A stretch of DNA of 64,000 bases from Bombyx mori (Eukaryota; Arthropoda; Insecta; Lepidoptera; Bombycidae): positions 9,053,501 through 9,117,500 of the forward strand of contig NC_085112.1 of assembly GCF_030269925.1 (NCBI RefSeq), in the 5' to 3' direction. Made by a program: the position numbers and the translations under genes. Positions within the stretch are counted from its first letter, which is position 1, and every line of letters begins with the position of its first letter. This document shows, piece by piece, positions 22,601-29,929 of the stretch. The notes under the pieces are model-generated. The model saw only the letters and a program-made list of their open reading frames with translations, was not told the DNA's origin and ran no database searches.

Positions 22601-24957
22601 CATATATGATAAATCTCGTAATCATTAAAATGTTTCCGCGTTTACAATAAATATGTACTACGCTGCTCATCTGCTCGAAAAATATAACGATTAGATAAAA
22701 ATAGCCAAAAGGAAAAAAAAAGAAATGAGATAAAAAAGGGTAAATAAGCTAAAAGTAATAATTAAAAGCTATCGAACCGAATCGAAGCGATGGCTCGTGA
22801 GAGTGCGTCTGAACTGTTACAGATTTGAGATAAAGATATCTATAACAGGAAAATCGACTGGTCCATTAAAGAAAGATGCAGTAGTTAGAGAAAATATTTA
22901 GTCGCACTATCTGGAGCTTAAAGTAGGGTTTGATGCCTAACTGAATTTGTAAATGTCTAATTTCGATATTGAATAGGCTAAGTATAAATTTGATTGAGGT
23001 GTTTAATCAAAAACTAATATAAAGTTAAAACTATTATCTTCGGTTTTCACGACTTGTAGACGTAGTTCAAAGTAATTTAATGGCTTATCTTGTTTTTTTT
23101 ATTATCATATTATTACTTCCGATGTTTCGGCTACTTGGCAGTTATAGCCAAGGTCGACTGAGGTGTTATTCGTCTACTATCAGCCTTTCCAAAAGTGGAC
23201 GATAACGTCCCCCTGTGGGTGCTGCAGGCCTAAAGGAGGCGGTAACAGATCCAGAAAAAAAGGGAGCGTTGTGCAGAAGCTTGGGCGGCGATTTGTAATT
23301 TCTAAGAGGAATTCTAAGAGGACTCTTAGACACCGACTAAACTCTCACTATAGTTGTTTTTAGGTATGTGAAAAAATGGGGGCGCTAAAAAATAATTTAT
23401 TCTCAAAGTGGGCAGTAGACAAAATAAGTTTGGGAGCCCTTGGTCTACATTACAAATATAGTGCTAACTACCGTCCGTTTATCGATAAAAGATATTTCTA
23501 GAATTTTACGTTTCACTTATATCAAATATCAGCTACATATATTATCATATTTGCTACTATCTAATTCCGGTATGTACAAGCCAACCAATCTAACACGTAA
23601 TATACTTATCAGCCGTAGTAGGCTTCGTGAATGTAAGGTAAGGTAATGTTGAAGCAGTGACCCTTGGATTTACCTGAGAAGGGTTAACTCTGCTAATATA
23701 AGGGTTAATACGTTTTGCTTTGTTAATCATGCAAACATTTGCCATAGTTTTGTAGGTTAGGAATGTTGAGAATAGAAAGTAAGATAAGAGGATCTTCATT
23801 ATAAACAAGTTTAATACAAACTGCTGGCTTATGTTACTGTTGGACTATTCATGCTGGATAATATAATTATTAAGTTATGTTTATTGGACACAGGAAAAAC
23901 ATATATAAGAAAACTAAGCAACGACGATTTGCTTAATTAATCAATGAGTATAGGAAATTCAAACACCATTGACCAAATCATAACTTATGTTAATGCATCT
24001 AATGTTATGGTAAAAGTATAGTAAAATAAACAAAGCATGAGTTATTTCAATTCTAAATATAATCCACAATCAACTTAACCAAACAGAAGAAGCAATCTCT
24101 GGTTTTTTAAATGTTGTTGTGCGTTGGATAATTTTTATTAACTACACGACGTTTATCCTTCGTCGCGGAATTCGTTCGTGAACACGTTTTAAGGTACCTA
24201 CATTACAAAAATTCGTATCTGTCATTGGATTTAAGCCTCGAAAATACGACGTCATATTTTTTTGTTTGTGTGTCTCGGTCTAAAATATTTCGAATAAAAT
24301 AATAATATTTCATAAGAAAAATATGTCACTAATACACTAAAAAATGTAGCCAGCCATCAGGCTATCATCATCACCACATCATCATTATCATTATCATCAT
24401 CATGATGTGGTGATGATGTGATGATGATGATGTGATGATCATCATGATGATGATGATGATGTCTCACGTTAAGAAATTTTGATTAAAATAATAAAATTTT
24501 TAATAATAAAATACCTGTCACTAATACACTAAAAATGTAGCCAGCCACCAGGCCATCATCATCACCATATCATCATTATCATTATCATCATCATGATGTC
24601 GTGATGATGTGATGATGATGATGTGATGATCATCATAATGATGATGATGATGTCTCACGTTAAGATATTTTGAATAAAATAATAAAAATTTTAATAATAA
24701 AATACCTGTCACTAATACACTAAAAATGGAGCTAGCCACCAGGCCATCATCATCACCACATCATCAGCATCATCATCTTCATCATGATGTGGTGATGATA
24801 TGATGATGATGATGTGATGATCATCATCATGATGATGATGATGTCTCACGTTAAGATATTTTGAATAAAATAATAATATTTAAAAGAAAATACCTGTCAC
24901 TAATACACTAAAAAATGTAGCCAGCCACCAGGCCGCCTTCGTCGACGTTGAAAACAT
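1461..24957 (-). CDS. DIP/lachesin-like Ig cell-adhesion protein, 5' part (four exons)
   Basis: This is a minus-strand spliced gene, joined as 24957-24894, 20308-20187, 4698-4513 and 1650-1461, and it continues beyond the left edge. The joined product covers about 187 residues: a signal peptide (1-22), Ig domain 1 and the start of Ig domain 2. Ig1 shows a Cys at about 53 (FTCVV), a core Trp at about 65 (VAWIK) and a DSGTYMC motif with Cys at about 114. It is followed by VNTDPMKSQ, a hallmark of Dpr-interacting proteins and lachesin/neurotrimin-like proteins. Ig2 opens with VVIPPDI and has a Cys at about 156 and a WRR core. In insects these are cell-surface, often GPI-anchored, three-Ig proteins that bind Dpr receptors in synaptic partner choice. 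Intron phases are 1, 0, 0 and then 1, all consistent. Introns measure 4585, 15488 and 2862 bp. I cannot assign the exact family member. An NHT sequon lies near residue 40. Confidence 0.88.
1845..2020 (-). repeat. Strongly diverged Bm1 SINE remnant
   Basis: Weak but collinear similarity to the Bm1 3' half in reverse sense. The CCCATAGACATC/AACGTAAATGCGCCAC block is still visible around 1877-1917, and a degenerate CTGCTTCACGGCAG/GGCAGGG block follows. This is an old copy in the DIP intron. The flanks to 2340 show nothing further. Confidence 0.4.
2346..3475 (+). pseudogene. 5'-truncated BMC1-like (jockey clade) LINE
   Basis: The copy starts inside the reverse-transcriptase domain at LLFSLFVNDI. 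It keeps the catalytic FADDT motif and continues through the thumb region and C-terminal tail (YDKAMRHDN-like block, RRTRQR) to an AT-rich 3' UTR ending in ATAAAAAAAAATAAAAAA. The frame breaks once at a C-run near 2612, after which the second frame (from about 2625) runs to the stop at 3238. Three further pieces of the same family lie at 46427-46820, 60472-60933 and 61604-62085, and all share the same 3' UTR. BMC1 is the abundant 5'-truncated LINE of Bombyx. The name is from memory of the family and could be a close relative. Confidence 0.8.
3476..4512. other. DIP intron 3 remainder
   Basis: AT-rich intron DNA with no coding signal. The one structured spot is a short array at 3876-3960, described separately. 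Confidence 0.5.
3876..3960. repeat. Three about-30-bp imperfect repeats each carrying TGACCTT
   Basis: Three degenerate units of the type AGCTACAATGACCTTAA lie in succession. TGACCTT falls at 3886-3892, 3917-3923 and 3947-3953, a spacing of 31 and 30 bp. Read on the minus strand each is AAGGTCATT, the core half-site of monomeric nuclear receptors (FTZ-F1 and ERR class). It may be a decayed minisatellite or a cis-regulatory cluster in the DIP intron. The sequence shows only the repetition and the spacing. Confidence 0.45.
4513..4698 (-). CDS. DIP-like gene exon 3: second half of Ig domain 1
   Basis: The acceptor TTATCGTCAG lies just right of 4698 and the donor CAG|GTGAGT at 4507-4512. The 186-nt exon is exactly 62 codons in phase 0 at both ends. 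It encodes VAWIKSDSKAILAIH (Ig core Trp), LSVTYNNHNTWKLRV, and the DSGTYMCQVNTDPMKSQ strand holding the second Ig1 cysteine. This block is among the most conserved in DIP/lachesin proteins, so exon and frame are secure. A longer open frame extends upstream into intron and should be ignored. Confidence 0.93.
4793..5012 (-). mobile_element. Lepidopteran tRNA-derived SINE (not Bm1)
   Basis: Minus sense starts with a tRNA-like head: box A TGGTGTAGTGGTAAGCGAC and box B GGGTTCGAATCCCGCC (4939-5010). An AT-rich body follows (AAATATTTGTATGATAAATA) and then the tail block GGTACTTGTAACACAAG, characteristic of a SINE family widespread in moths and butterflies. The 5' and 3' acceptor arms do not pair, so it is not a functional tRNA gene. 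A second copy lies at 22293-22538. Confidence 0.75.
5224..5484 (-). other. Unrecognised 86-codon ORF, possible repeat-derived fragment
   Basis: Minus-strand open frame with non-random composition: ALAGLRTRRVRNCPTAR and LNEFLSEIQDADVFAD. It is richer in GC than its AT-rich surroundings. I do not recognise the family. It sits between a SINE and a GC-rich retroelement, so a transposon origin is the simplest reading, but a lost host exon is possible. No splice context was evident. Confidence 0.3.
5531..5933 (-). mobile_element. GC-rich retroelement insertion with 11-bp target duplication
   Basis: The direct repeat AAATAGCGTAA occurs at 5531-5541 and 5923-5933. Between them lies a GC-rich block of about 380 bp that begins (plus sense) with CTTTTTTTTCTTTTTCGG, which is a poly(A) tail on the minus strand. 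This is the signature of a 5'-truncated LINE or other target-primed insertion in minus orientation. The block contains no intact domain I recognise. The right copy of the duplication runs directly into CCTAACCTAACC, two to three units of the insect telomeric repeat. Confidence 0.65.
5979..6362. repeat. Two tandem copies of a 189-bp unit with Bm1-like core
   Basis: The unit begins CTTCCACAAAAC at 5979 and again at 6168, and the copies agree over most of their length. Each contains a block matching the reverse of the Bm1 3' half (GCGTGACTGCTTC, then GGTAGTATCGTGGTATC), then CAGGCACCATGGTA and GGGCTACGGTAAAATTACGTACG. It is best read as a local tandem duplication that caught an old SINE remnant. 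The overlapping ORFs on both strands are by-products of the repeat. Confidence 0.7.
6363..7828. other. Intron 2 of the DIP gene, no recognised feature
   Basis: AT-rich DNA apart from a modest GC-rich patch near 6630-6740. I find no exon, RNA gene or named repeat. An 85-codon ORF at 6738-6995 has no recognisable motif. Confidence 0.5.
7829..8510. repeat. 102-bp direct repeats flanking a Bm1 SINE
   Basis: A block beginning TATGGATGTTGAACTTTTG occurs at 7829-7930 and again at 8409-8510 with about ten mismatches. A nearly full Bm1 element occupies the space between. The repeat is far longer than a SINE target duplication. It therefore reflects a segmental duplication, or an older element whose copies bracket the SINE. 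Confidence 0.75.
7948..8383 (+). mobile_element. Near full-length Bm1 SINE
   Basis: It starts with the tRNA-like head (TGGTCTAAAGGTTAAG box A, GGTGTTCGAATCTC box B) and passes through the body (TTCACGATTGGCTTCCACGG, ACCTCTTGTGAGTCCGCGCG, CTGCCGTGAAGCAGTAATGC). It ends GAGCTCGTCCACACATCTAGGCAATAAAAAAATAAAA. This is the most complete Bm1 in the window and serves as the reference for the other copies. Confidence 0.92.
8997..9288 (+). mobile_element. Non-autonomous Helitron-like element (family A)
   Basis: Borders read A|TCTATATATATATAAAA at the left and GGGTCAGCTAG|T at the right, the 5'-TC / CTAG-3' ends and A-T insertion site expected of Helitrons. The 292-bp body starts GAATTGCTGTTCGTTAGTC and shows strong identity to 42304-42600 and 54694-54935. 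No coding capacity. Confidence 0.65.
9636..9765 (+). repeat. Old Bm1 SINE remnant
   Basis: The blocks CATATCTCAAGGTAGGTGAG, CTATGGACTACAAC and GGCTCGTCTGGCCATCTAG align in order with the Bm1 3' half. It is heavily mutated and the 5' half is not recognisable. Confidence 0.5.
9766..10535. other. DIP intron 2, no recognised feature
   Basis: AT-rich, no ORF or repeat that I can name. Confidence 0.45.
10536..10849 (-). mobile_element. Non-autonomous Helitron-like element (family B)
   Basis: In minus sense it begins A|TCTACACTAATATTATAAAG and ends GTCAAAAGCTAG|T. The internal text GAGATTAACGCATTC and TCGGACCAGTAGTTCCTG belongs to a very common lepidopteran repeat. A degenerate relative seems to lie at 52372-52545. 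Confidence 0.6.
10850..11989. other. 5' flank of the nested sugar-transporter gene
   Basis: The proximal promoter and 5' UTR of the transporter should lie here. A segment at 11463-11830 is less AT-rich and open on both strands for 60-120 codons, but neither frame has a motif I know. The last 100 bases before the ATG are A/T homopolymer-rich. No TATA box or initiator stands out well enough to call. Confidence 0.4.
11990..14438 (+). CDS. Facilitated trehalose transporter Tret1-like (MFS sugar porter)
   Basis: Three exons: 11990-12073, 12204-12342 and 13153-14438, joined through GT-AG introns of 130 and 810 bp in phases 0 and 1. The product has 502 residues, the normal size for 12-helix sugar porters. 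Family signatures appear in order: PQLRKE after helix 1, an IGRK loop near residues 96-99 (loop 2-3 GRR/K motif), TEYTSVKYRG near 147-157 (E...RG of loop 4-5), PESPYW near 204-209, GELIPLQFK near 415, and PETKDKSLQEIE from about 464. Such insect proteins carry trehalose or other sugars across the plasma membrane by facilitated diffusion; the actual substrate is not visible here. The start was chosen as the first in-frame ATG of exon 1. The whole gene lies inside DIP intron 2 on the opposite strand. A possible AATAAA signal is at 14844-14849. The GELIP motif lacks the usual following Arg, having Lys. Confidence 0.9.
14439..16242. other. Transporter 3' flank, DIP intron 2
   Basis: AT-rich DNA. 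It holds the candidate poly(A) signal at 14844-14849, with no nearer AATAAA evident. A short degenerate Bm1-like patch at about 16080-16200 (minus) carries a CATGAGATCTAAGTCTCA block followed by a GCTTCACAGAAATAGGCGG block. Nothing else recognised. Confidence 0.45.
16243..16501 (-). mobile_element. 5'-truncated Bm1 SINE
   Basis: In minus sense it runs from TTACTGGTGGTAGGACCTC to ATCTAAGCAATAAATAAAAAAAT. It lacks the tRNA-like head and starts at the same internal point as several other copies in the window. Confidence 0.88.
16502..18189. other. DIP intron 2 with an unrecognised less AT-rich block
   Basis: The segment 17080-17610 is noticeably less AT-rich and is open in overlapping frames on both strands (60-74 codons). 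I see no motif and no splice context, so a worn transposon is likelier than a gene. The rest is AT-rich and featureless. Confidence 0.35.
18190..18497 (+). pseudogene. LINE 3' end (RLWNELP family), degenerate
   Basis: The plus strand carries the end of a LINE ORF: HPQCVSRDLF-type shadow in one frame, the true frame giving RLWNELP, FPERYDMSFFKRGLWRVLNG and a short tail before GGCAATAAAAAAAAG. A local expansion of GCTATGACATA units at about 18309-18345 is absent from the copy at 40927-41265. Related ends lie at 25107, 41573, 58756 and 63232. Confidence 0.7.
18550..18780 (+). repeat. Diverged Bm1 SINE
   Basis: It aligns from TTTGCGTAATAACACTAATTACTGGTGG through GCCTATTTCCGTCGTGAATCAG to CTGGTAATCACTTAATATTAGGTGG, with many substitutions. 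It abuts the LINE end at 18190-18497. Confidence 0.65.
18797..18935 (-). mobile_element. Short Bm1 SINE 3' fragment
   Basis: The minus-sense 3' end of Bm1 with an A-rich tail at 18797-18810. It retains the GTAAATGCGCCACCCACC and GTGGACGAGCTCACAGCCC blocks and stops near CTCAGTGTAG. Confidence 0.85.
18981..19310. repeat. Cluster of degenerate Bm1-like pieces
   Basis: 18981-19060 resembles the reverse of the Bm1 tail (ATGACGAGCTTACGACTCACTC). 19195-19310 resembles the Bm1 3' end in plus sense (CTATTTCTGCTGG, CTATGGTCTCCGGAATTCAC, TTAGCACCAGGCAAGCGATG). They are old insertions beside the CR1-like fragment. Confidence 0.4.
19897..20030 (-). repeat. CR1-group LINE 3' UTR fragment
   Basis: It shares the block GCGGGCGGTCTTATCGCTAAGAGC...CGCTTCCAG and the TTTATTGTACACC end with the 3' UTR of the intact CR1-like element at 32309-32618. 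It is therefore a short truncated relative in the same strand sense. Confidence 0.6.
20187..20308 (-). CDS. DIP-like gene exon 2: first half of Ig domain 1
   Basis: The exon follows a TTCATAG acceptor and ends before a GTAATT donor (20181-20186). It is 122 nt: two bases finishing a codon from exon 1, then 40 codons. The frame gives EMPTQTEAEPEFLQALENHT followed by VTLGRDVHFTCVVNHLSNYR, which supplies the A-strand, the first Ig1 cysteine and an NHT glycosylation sequon. The next exon begins VAWIK, giving the expected CVVNHLSNYR-VAWIK continuity. The frame has no ATG at its start and is easily missed by ORF scanning. Confidence 0.92.
20309..22292. other. DIP intron 1, no strong feature
   Basis: AT-rich intron. 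A small degenerate Bm1-like patch lies at about 20749-20800 (minus). No exon, RNA gene or further repeat recognised. Confidence 0.45.
22293..22538 (-). mobile_element. Lepidopteran tRNA-derived SINE, second copy
   Basis: Minus sense begins TTGGTGGTGCGGTAGTTACG with box B GTAGGTTCGATTACCAC. It ends GGTACCCATAACACAGG and TTGGGACTGGATGACCGTG, the same terminal plan as the copy at 4793-5012. Confidence 0.72.
23181..23442. mobile_element. Probable hAT-type MITE
   Basis: The left end CAGCCTTTCCAAAAGTGG and the right end AGTTTGGGAGCCCTTG (reverse CAAGGGCTCCCAAACT) resemble the CAGTGGTTCCCAAA termini of hAT elements. TCTAC-containing octamers flank both sides (23173-23180 and 23443-23450), an imperfect 8-bp target duplication. 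The GC-rich body (GCTGCAGGCCTAAAGGAGGC) is typical of a lepidopteran MITE family. No transposase. Confidence 0.5.
23443..24323. other. DIP intron 1, no recognised feature
   Basis: AT-rich, with no ORF or repeat that I can name. Confidence 0.45.
24324..24893 (-). repeat. Tandem decoy copies of the signal-peptide exon end plus CAT/ATG satellite
   Basis: Units start at 24324, 24517 and 24708, with the real exon as the fourth at 24896; spacing is 193, 191 and 188 bp. Each unit holds, in minus sense, GGCCTGGTGGCTGGC...GTGTATTAGTGACA from the exon, then its donor, about 80 nt of intron, and a CATCATCAT/ATGATGATG palindromic satellite. Copies at 24517 and 24708 keep ACAG|GTATTTT but have five instead of six T in ACATTTTTTAG, so they are out of frame. 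The copy at 24324 has lost the donor (ACATATTTT) and carries TGATGG in place of TGGTGG, a stop. None can replace the genuine exon. Confidence 0.88.
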
Positions 24958-24976
24958 GTGTCCCTCGATGTAATGT
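24894..24976 (-). CDS. DIP-like gene exon 1: signal peptide
   Basis: After a plausible GTTCCAG acceptor at 24977-24983, the exon carries 19 nt of 5' UTR and an ATG at 24957-24955. It encodes MFSTSTKAAWWLATFFSVL plus VT and ends with one base, G, before GTATTTTC. That G joins CG from exon 2 to make Ala, giving VTA-EMPT, a good signal-peptidase site after a hydrophobic core (AWWLATFFSVLV). The phase fit with exon 2 is the main evidence. The start codon could be further upstream if this exon is not the first coding one. Failure to splice would hit a stop after four codons. Confidence 0.8.
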
Positions 24977-25106
24977 CTGGAACAATTGAAACGGTTGTTA
25001 ATAAGCCGAACATTACTGTTACATTACAGTTTTTACTGTTACCGAATACGTAAATGAATCTACGGACCACAACGATAGACATACAAGAGGTCTTTTTTTT
25101 AAATTT

Positions 25107-25217
25107 TTTTTATTGCTCTTGTTGGCAGACGAGCATACGGCCCACCTGATGGTGAGTGGTTACCGTCGCCCATTGACTTCAGCAATGCCAGGGGCAGAGC
25201 CAAGCCGCTGTCTACCG
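25107..25217 (-). repeat. LINE 3' end fragment (RLWNELP family)
   Basis: Reverse of the shared 3' terminus: TTTTATTGCTCTTGTTGGCAG, then ATACGGCCCACCTGATGG and GGCAGAGCCAAGCCGCTG. About 110 bp survive, ending at CTACCG. Confidence 0.75.
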
Positions 25218-26102
25218 AAAAATTGTTATTATTATTTCCACGGCAAGTCCTTGAAACATCGAGCAAAATTTGACCAATTTAAATTTGTCTAGTGGCCAAG
25301 TCTCGCACGAATTGTCGAGACCGTCGATGTTTCTACCGCAGTAATTTCCATTTCTAATGTGGTGATATCATGGGAACTAAAATAAGAGTAAAGGACCAAA
25401 GTTTGAGTAAATAAAAATTAAGCGCGTTAAAGGTAAGGTATTCCAAATTTAAATCGTAATGCAGAAGAATTTTCTAATTGTTTACACTTGAATGAACACA
25501 AAACGTTTCTTAAATACAATGGACTCGTTTTTTTTTTTTTATAACTTTATGCTTCACCCGAAAAATGTAACGGACAATAAAATGTAACCCAAAATATCTT
25601 ATCCAAAGGAAAGCTTCATTATAATTTTCCCGCAAATCTTCGGAACCATCAACTGCAATAATATCTGTTCGTTGAAAATAACAAGAAAAGGATCAACAAA
25701 GACTTTCCCTCAAAGGAAATGAGGCTTGATCTCAAGTCTGATAATAATTTGAGTTTTATTGAAACGGATGGGTTGAAAATTTATTTGTACCTACTTTTAA
25801 ACGAGTGATGTCACTGTTTAGCCCTTGAGAATTCTACGTTATGATTTTCTTTGTTGAAGACATCTTATTATTGAAGATTATCAAGAAAGGTTTCGCTTAA
25901 TAAGTTATTGTTTGAGTAACAAAACTGAAAATGTATTTTAAAAAAAGCTTGCGTGGTTCGTTTGGTCCTTTGAAAAGACATGCAAATGTATAATTATGTT
26001 TTTCTGGGTGAATCGGAACAACGATGCACGAAGAGGGAAACAAAAAAAAATATCACATCGAATATCGCGGTTTAGGACATTTTAAACTACAAAACGAACA
26101 TT
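25218..26102. other. Intergenic or 5' region of the DIP gene
   Basis: AT-rich and without a recognisable feature. Upstream non-coding exons of the DIP gene could lie here or further right, but nothing in the sequence marks them. Confidence 0.4.
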
Positions 26103-26349
26103 TTTATTTTTTATTGCAGAGATGGGTGGATGAGCTCACAGCCCACCTGATGTTAAGTGGTTACTGGAGTCCATAGACATCTACAACGTAAATGCGCCAC
26201 CCACCTTGATATATCAGTTCTAAGGTCTCAAGTATAGTTACAACGGTTGCCCCACCCTTCAAGCCGAAACGCATTACTGCTTCAGGGCAGAAATAGGCAG
26301 GGTGGTGGTACCTACCCGTGCGGACTCACAAGAGGTCCTACCATCAGTG
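26103..26349 (-). mobile_element. 5'-truncated Bm1 SINE
   Basis: Minus sense, from about CACTGATGGTAGGACCTC to the A-rich tail. GAACAT on both sides (26096-26101 region and 26347-26353 region) may be the target duplication. The truncation point is shared with other copies. Confidence 0.88.
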
Positions 26350-26678
26350 AACATACGACACTGTCACCAAAATAATTCTCTTATCTCGAAATACAATTCA
26401 CGCGAAATATTACATTACGTATCAAGATCAGTAGGTATGTATCCGAATAAACAAACATCTGATATTATATTGAGGCTATAATATGATTTTGCCGATAGTC
26501 AGTATTTGTCTTTAGACCCGTCTCGCACGACTCTCCCGTTCGCCAGGGGCATGCTTCCGAATGTGTGAATGACGTCACTACATGCTTCAGTCATAGAAAT
26601 AATAGATAGAAATCGAATCTCAGTTATTATGTTTTGACATGCATACCTTTGTTTAAACGGTTAAGTATTATTATATAA

Positions 26679-27478
26679 CTAGTGGTCCCCGATTGTCGAA
26701 ATTCGACTATAATTAATTGAAATTATAAGTTTGTACACTATTATGATTCTATCAAAGATCTATAATCACAGACTTCGTCAAGACTACATACGCTTTGGGT
26801 AAATAATAATAAAGACAAAAAATATTTAATCTATTCTCAATTTGACCACAGATTATAATCAATATGAAAAGTTTGACAATAAACAAATAGTACTATGCAT
26901 GCGTGTGTGTGTCAAATACATGGTGGTGTGTGTAATGTTTTTATTTAGTGATTTAATGTATTTTTTATGCATAATTAAAAAAATATTAACATTCTGCACT
27001 CATTCTCTATATAATCTGTAAGTGTAAGAAATTTCATATTCCTCCGTCTGCGCAATTTTCGTAAAAAGGGGTACTAAGTTTTTGCTTCACGTATAAAGAT
27101 AAATCCGCAAAAAACTAAGCCCTTGTTGAAATTTTTCGATGTGTTAAATTGTTATTTCAATTTACAGATTGTTTCACGTATATAGACTAACTAGACGATT
27201 TTTTTTGATAACGCCATCTTTTTGTGTCTTTAAAGCGGTTAGTTGCCCTCAATTAAGAAAAATAGTATTATTATTCGCCAATAGATGTCGGGAAGAGTTG
27301 ATTATTGAAAACACGAATAAAACAACATTTTCTGAAAATAAATCGTAGCTAGATCGATTTATCGCCCCCAAAATCCCCTGTGTACTAAATTTTATGAAAA
27401 TCGTTGGAGCCGTTTCCGAGAGTCAGATTATATACATATATATTAATATACAAGAATTGCTCGTTTAAAGGTATAAGA
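26679..27478 (-). mobile_element. Helitron-like element, 800 bp (family C)
   Basis: In minus sense it starts A|TCTTATACCTTTAAACGAGC and ends GGGGACCACTAG|T. The 3' part, from the ACGTGAAGCAAAAACTTAG block onward, matches the shorter element at 55469-55895. The 5' 400 bp is different sequence, including TTTCCGAGAGTCAGATTATA, so this may be a longer family member or a composite. No Rep/helicase ORF. Confidence 0.62.
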
Positions 27479-28933
27479 TTTAAATATTTTTTATTATATG
27501 ATATAAAGGATGCGTTTTATGTTTTATTTCTCTGATATACGTTACTATCTGATACACGTCTATATGCTCATAAATTTTGAATATGCAAACAGCGTTATGA
27601 GAGGCGAACATTGTGTTATGGACGCTTTCGTGAAATACGACGTAGCCTACGATATTATCTTTCTCAATGTGGGTGGTGAGTTAATTTATTTGCCCTAGGC
27701 TATACAAAAACTACTTATCTGAAATCTACTTATCTTACTTATCTCAAAAAACAATTGTTTTTTATCAGCTCAGATGTGTAGGCGAGATCACGTGAATGCC
27801 ATCGTATAGAAAACAGAACATAGAGCAAAGAAAATTAGTAAAAATGTATCTAAATGTTTTTCAACAAACGATACTTTTGCGTTTAACCTTTAAAAATGCA
27901 TACTTTAAATGTGAAATGAAATATAATACATACAGAAACATATAGAATATATAAACATATAGAAGTGTATCTACTATTTTTGGCTTAGAAGTTTATCTAC
28001 GGTTTTCTATTATAATAAAATTAAATTTAGAACGGAACAATTCGTGCAACAGAAAAAAAACAACTTCTCACATATAAAAAAACTTTTTAATCCAACTTTA
28101 GCCTTTATGTATTATGTAATAACACTAATTGCTTATCTATCCAACTATTATTTTACTTAAGACTCATAAGATTATGTTAGAAAATGCACTTTCATATTTA
28201 GTTTATCGTGGATATTTAATTTTATGCCAAGAAATGCCATTTATGGGCCCCGAGAGTGTAATCGCATTAACTACTTGATTACGTGGACTGGTTATGGGTA
28301 CTAGATTCTATTTTTAGTAGCAAAACATGAGACGTTGCATCAACTACACTTAATTTGTTTTAAAAGAGAAGTTTATTACAAAAAACAGTCAAGCCACTAG
28401 TTACTGTTGATAATAGATTTACTATTCATTGTATGGTATTTTATAGCATCTAAAATATTTACTATTATTATATGTGATACGAATATTAGTAAAATAGAAG
28501 AATTCCGAGAGTTGCTCAAGTGAAGTTTAATTACTTAAAAATAATATTTGTACAATTTTTTAGAGTCCTGGTAGAGCCTGATTTTGAGAAGCTCTTAATA
28601 CAGGTACGGGGATAGAGTGAAAGCGTCTAAAGTTATCCTTCACTATATTTATGTGATAACACTATATTTTAGAATCTATACAAAATAATATCACAATCTA
28701 TACAACACAATCTATATTTAAACATGCCAGGATAACACAGTATTATCTATCTTTCAACTGACTATAGTATTCTTTTTGTTTTATTTAATAGCTCACTGGT
28801 GAGATACAGTGATTTGAATAAAATAAAAACGAATGATCAGTTTTCTTCTTCAAAATCACAATAAAAAAAATATTGAGAAATCATAATGTACAAAATGAAT
28901 GTAAATCTTAATATGTCAATGATTATGGTCCGA
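27479..28933. other. No recognised feature
   Basis: AT-rich. A 62-codon ORF at 27510-27698 shows no motif. No repeat that I can name. Confidence 0.45.
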
Positions 28934-29186
28934 TTTTTTTATTTTTTTATTGCATAGATGTGTGGACGAGCTCACAGCGCACCTGGTGTTAAGTGGTTAC
29001 TGGAGCCCATAGACATCTACAGCGTAAATGCCGCCACCCACCTTGAGTTAGGAGTTCTAAGGTCCCAGTATAGTTACAACGGCTACCCCACCCTTCAAAC
29101 CGAAACGCATTACTGCTTCACGGCAGAAATAGGCGGGGCGGTGGTACCTATCCGTGCGGACTCACAAGAGGTCCTACCACCAGTAA
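28934..29186 (-). mobile_element. 5'-truncated Bm1 SINE
   Basis: Minus sense from TTACTGGTGGTAGGACC to the T-rich (tail) side. CCGATTTT occurs immediately outside both ends, a plausible target duplication. The ORF over it is spurious. Confidence 0.88.
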
Positions 29187-29570
29187 TAATTAAAACCGAT
29201 TTTGATAATTTCACGAAAACTAGTAGGTATAAATAGTTTTACGAGTATTGTTGAATTCTAGCGACGAGTTTAGTGACCGTTCACTTCTAATAGTCACATA
29301 TGACCTTGCTTATGGCGACGACCGTTTTATTAGTCATTGCCGTATTAATGTACATCGTATTATCATAATGTTTAATTAATTTATTAAATATATCTATACG
29401 TCAGCAATCCATATTTTACAACGCTATAAAATTTTATACCTCATGGTCAGCTAAAAGCGACAAGGGCGGTGGGATTTGCGTATTAGTGTCGCTTTGCATC
29501 CTATTCAACAATTATTGATCATATCCTGTGCTCATAAAAACAAAATCCTGCACATGTTTTCTAATTGCAA

Positions 29571-29929
29571 TTTTTCTAATGAAATATGTATATACTTAAT
29601 AAATGTCGACAATTGACTTCCACGGTGAAGGAATAACATCGTGTAATAAAAACGAAACCCGCAAAATTATGATATGCGTAATTACTGGTGGTAGGTACCT
29701 CTTGTGAGTCCGCAAGCGTAGGTACCACGACCCTGTCTATTTATGTCTTGAAGCAGTAATGCGTTTCGGCTTGAAGGGCGGGTCAGCCGTTGTAACTATA
29801 CTGAGACCTTAGAACTTATATCTCAAGATGGGTGGCGCATTTACGTCGTAGATATCTATAGGCTCCAGTAACCACTTAACACCAGGTGGGCTGTGAGCTC
29901 GTCCACCCATCTAAGCATTAAAAAAAAAC
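29571..29929 (+). mobile_element. Bm1 SINE lacking the tRNA head
   Basis: It begins at TTTTTCTAATGAAATATG, includes the GACTTCCACGGTGAAGG segment absent from the short copies, and ends ATCTAAGCATTAAAAAAAAA. About 360 bp. Confidence 0.9.

Noticed and set aside
24521..24739. His/Asp-rich small protein from the satellite region
   Set aside because: The frame is produced by the CAT/GAT repeat and by a frameshifted decoy copy of the signal-peptide exon.
24324..24900. CRISPR-like array (regular about-190-bp spacing)
   Set aside because: The units are long tandem duplicates of an exon and satellite in a eukaryotic intron, not short direct repeats with unique spacers.
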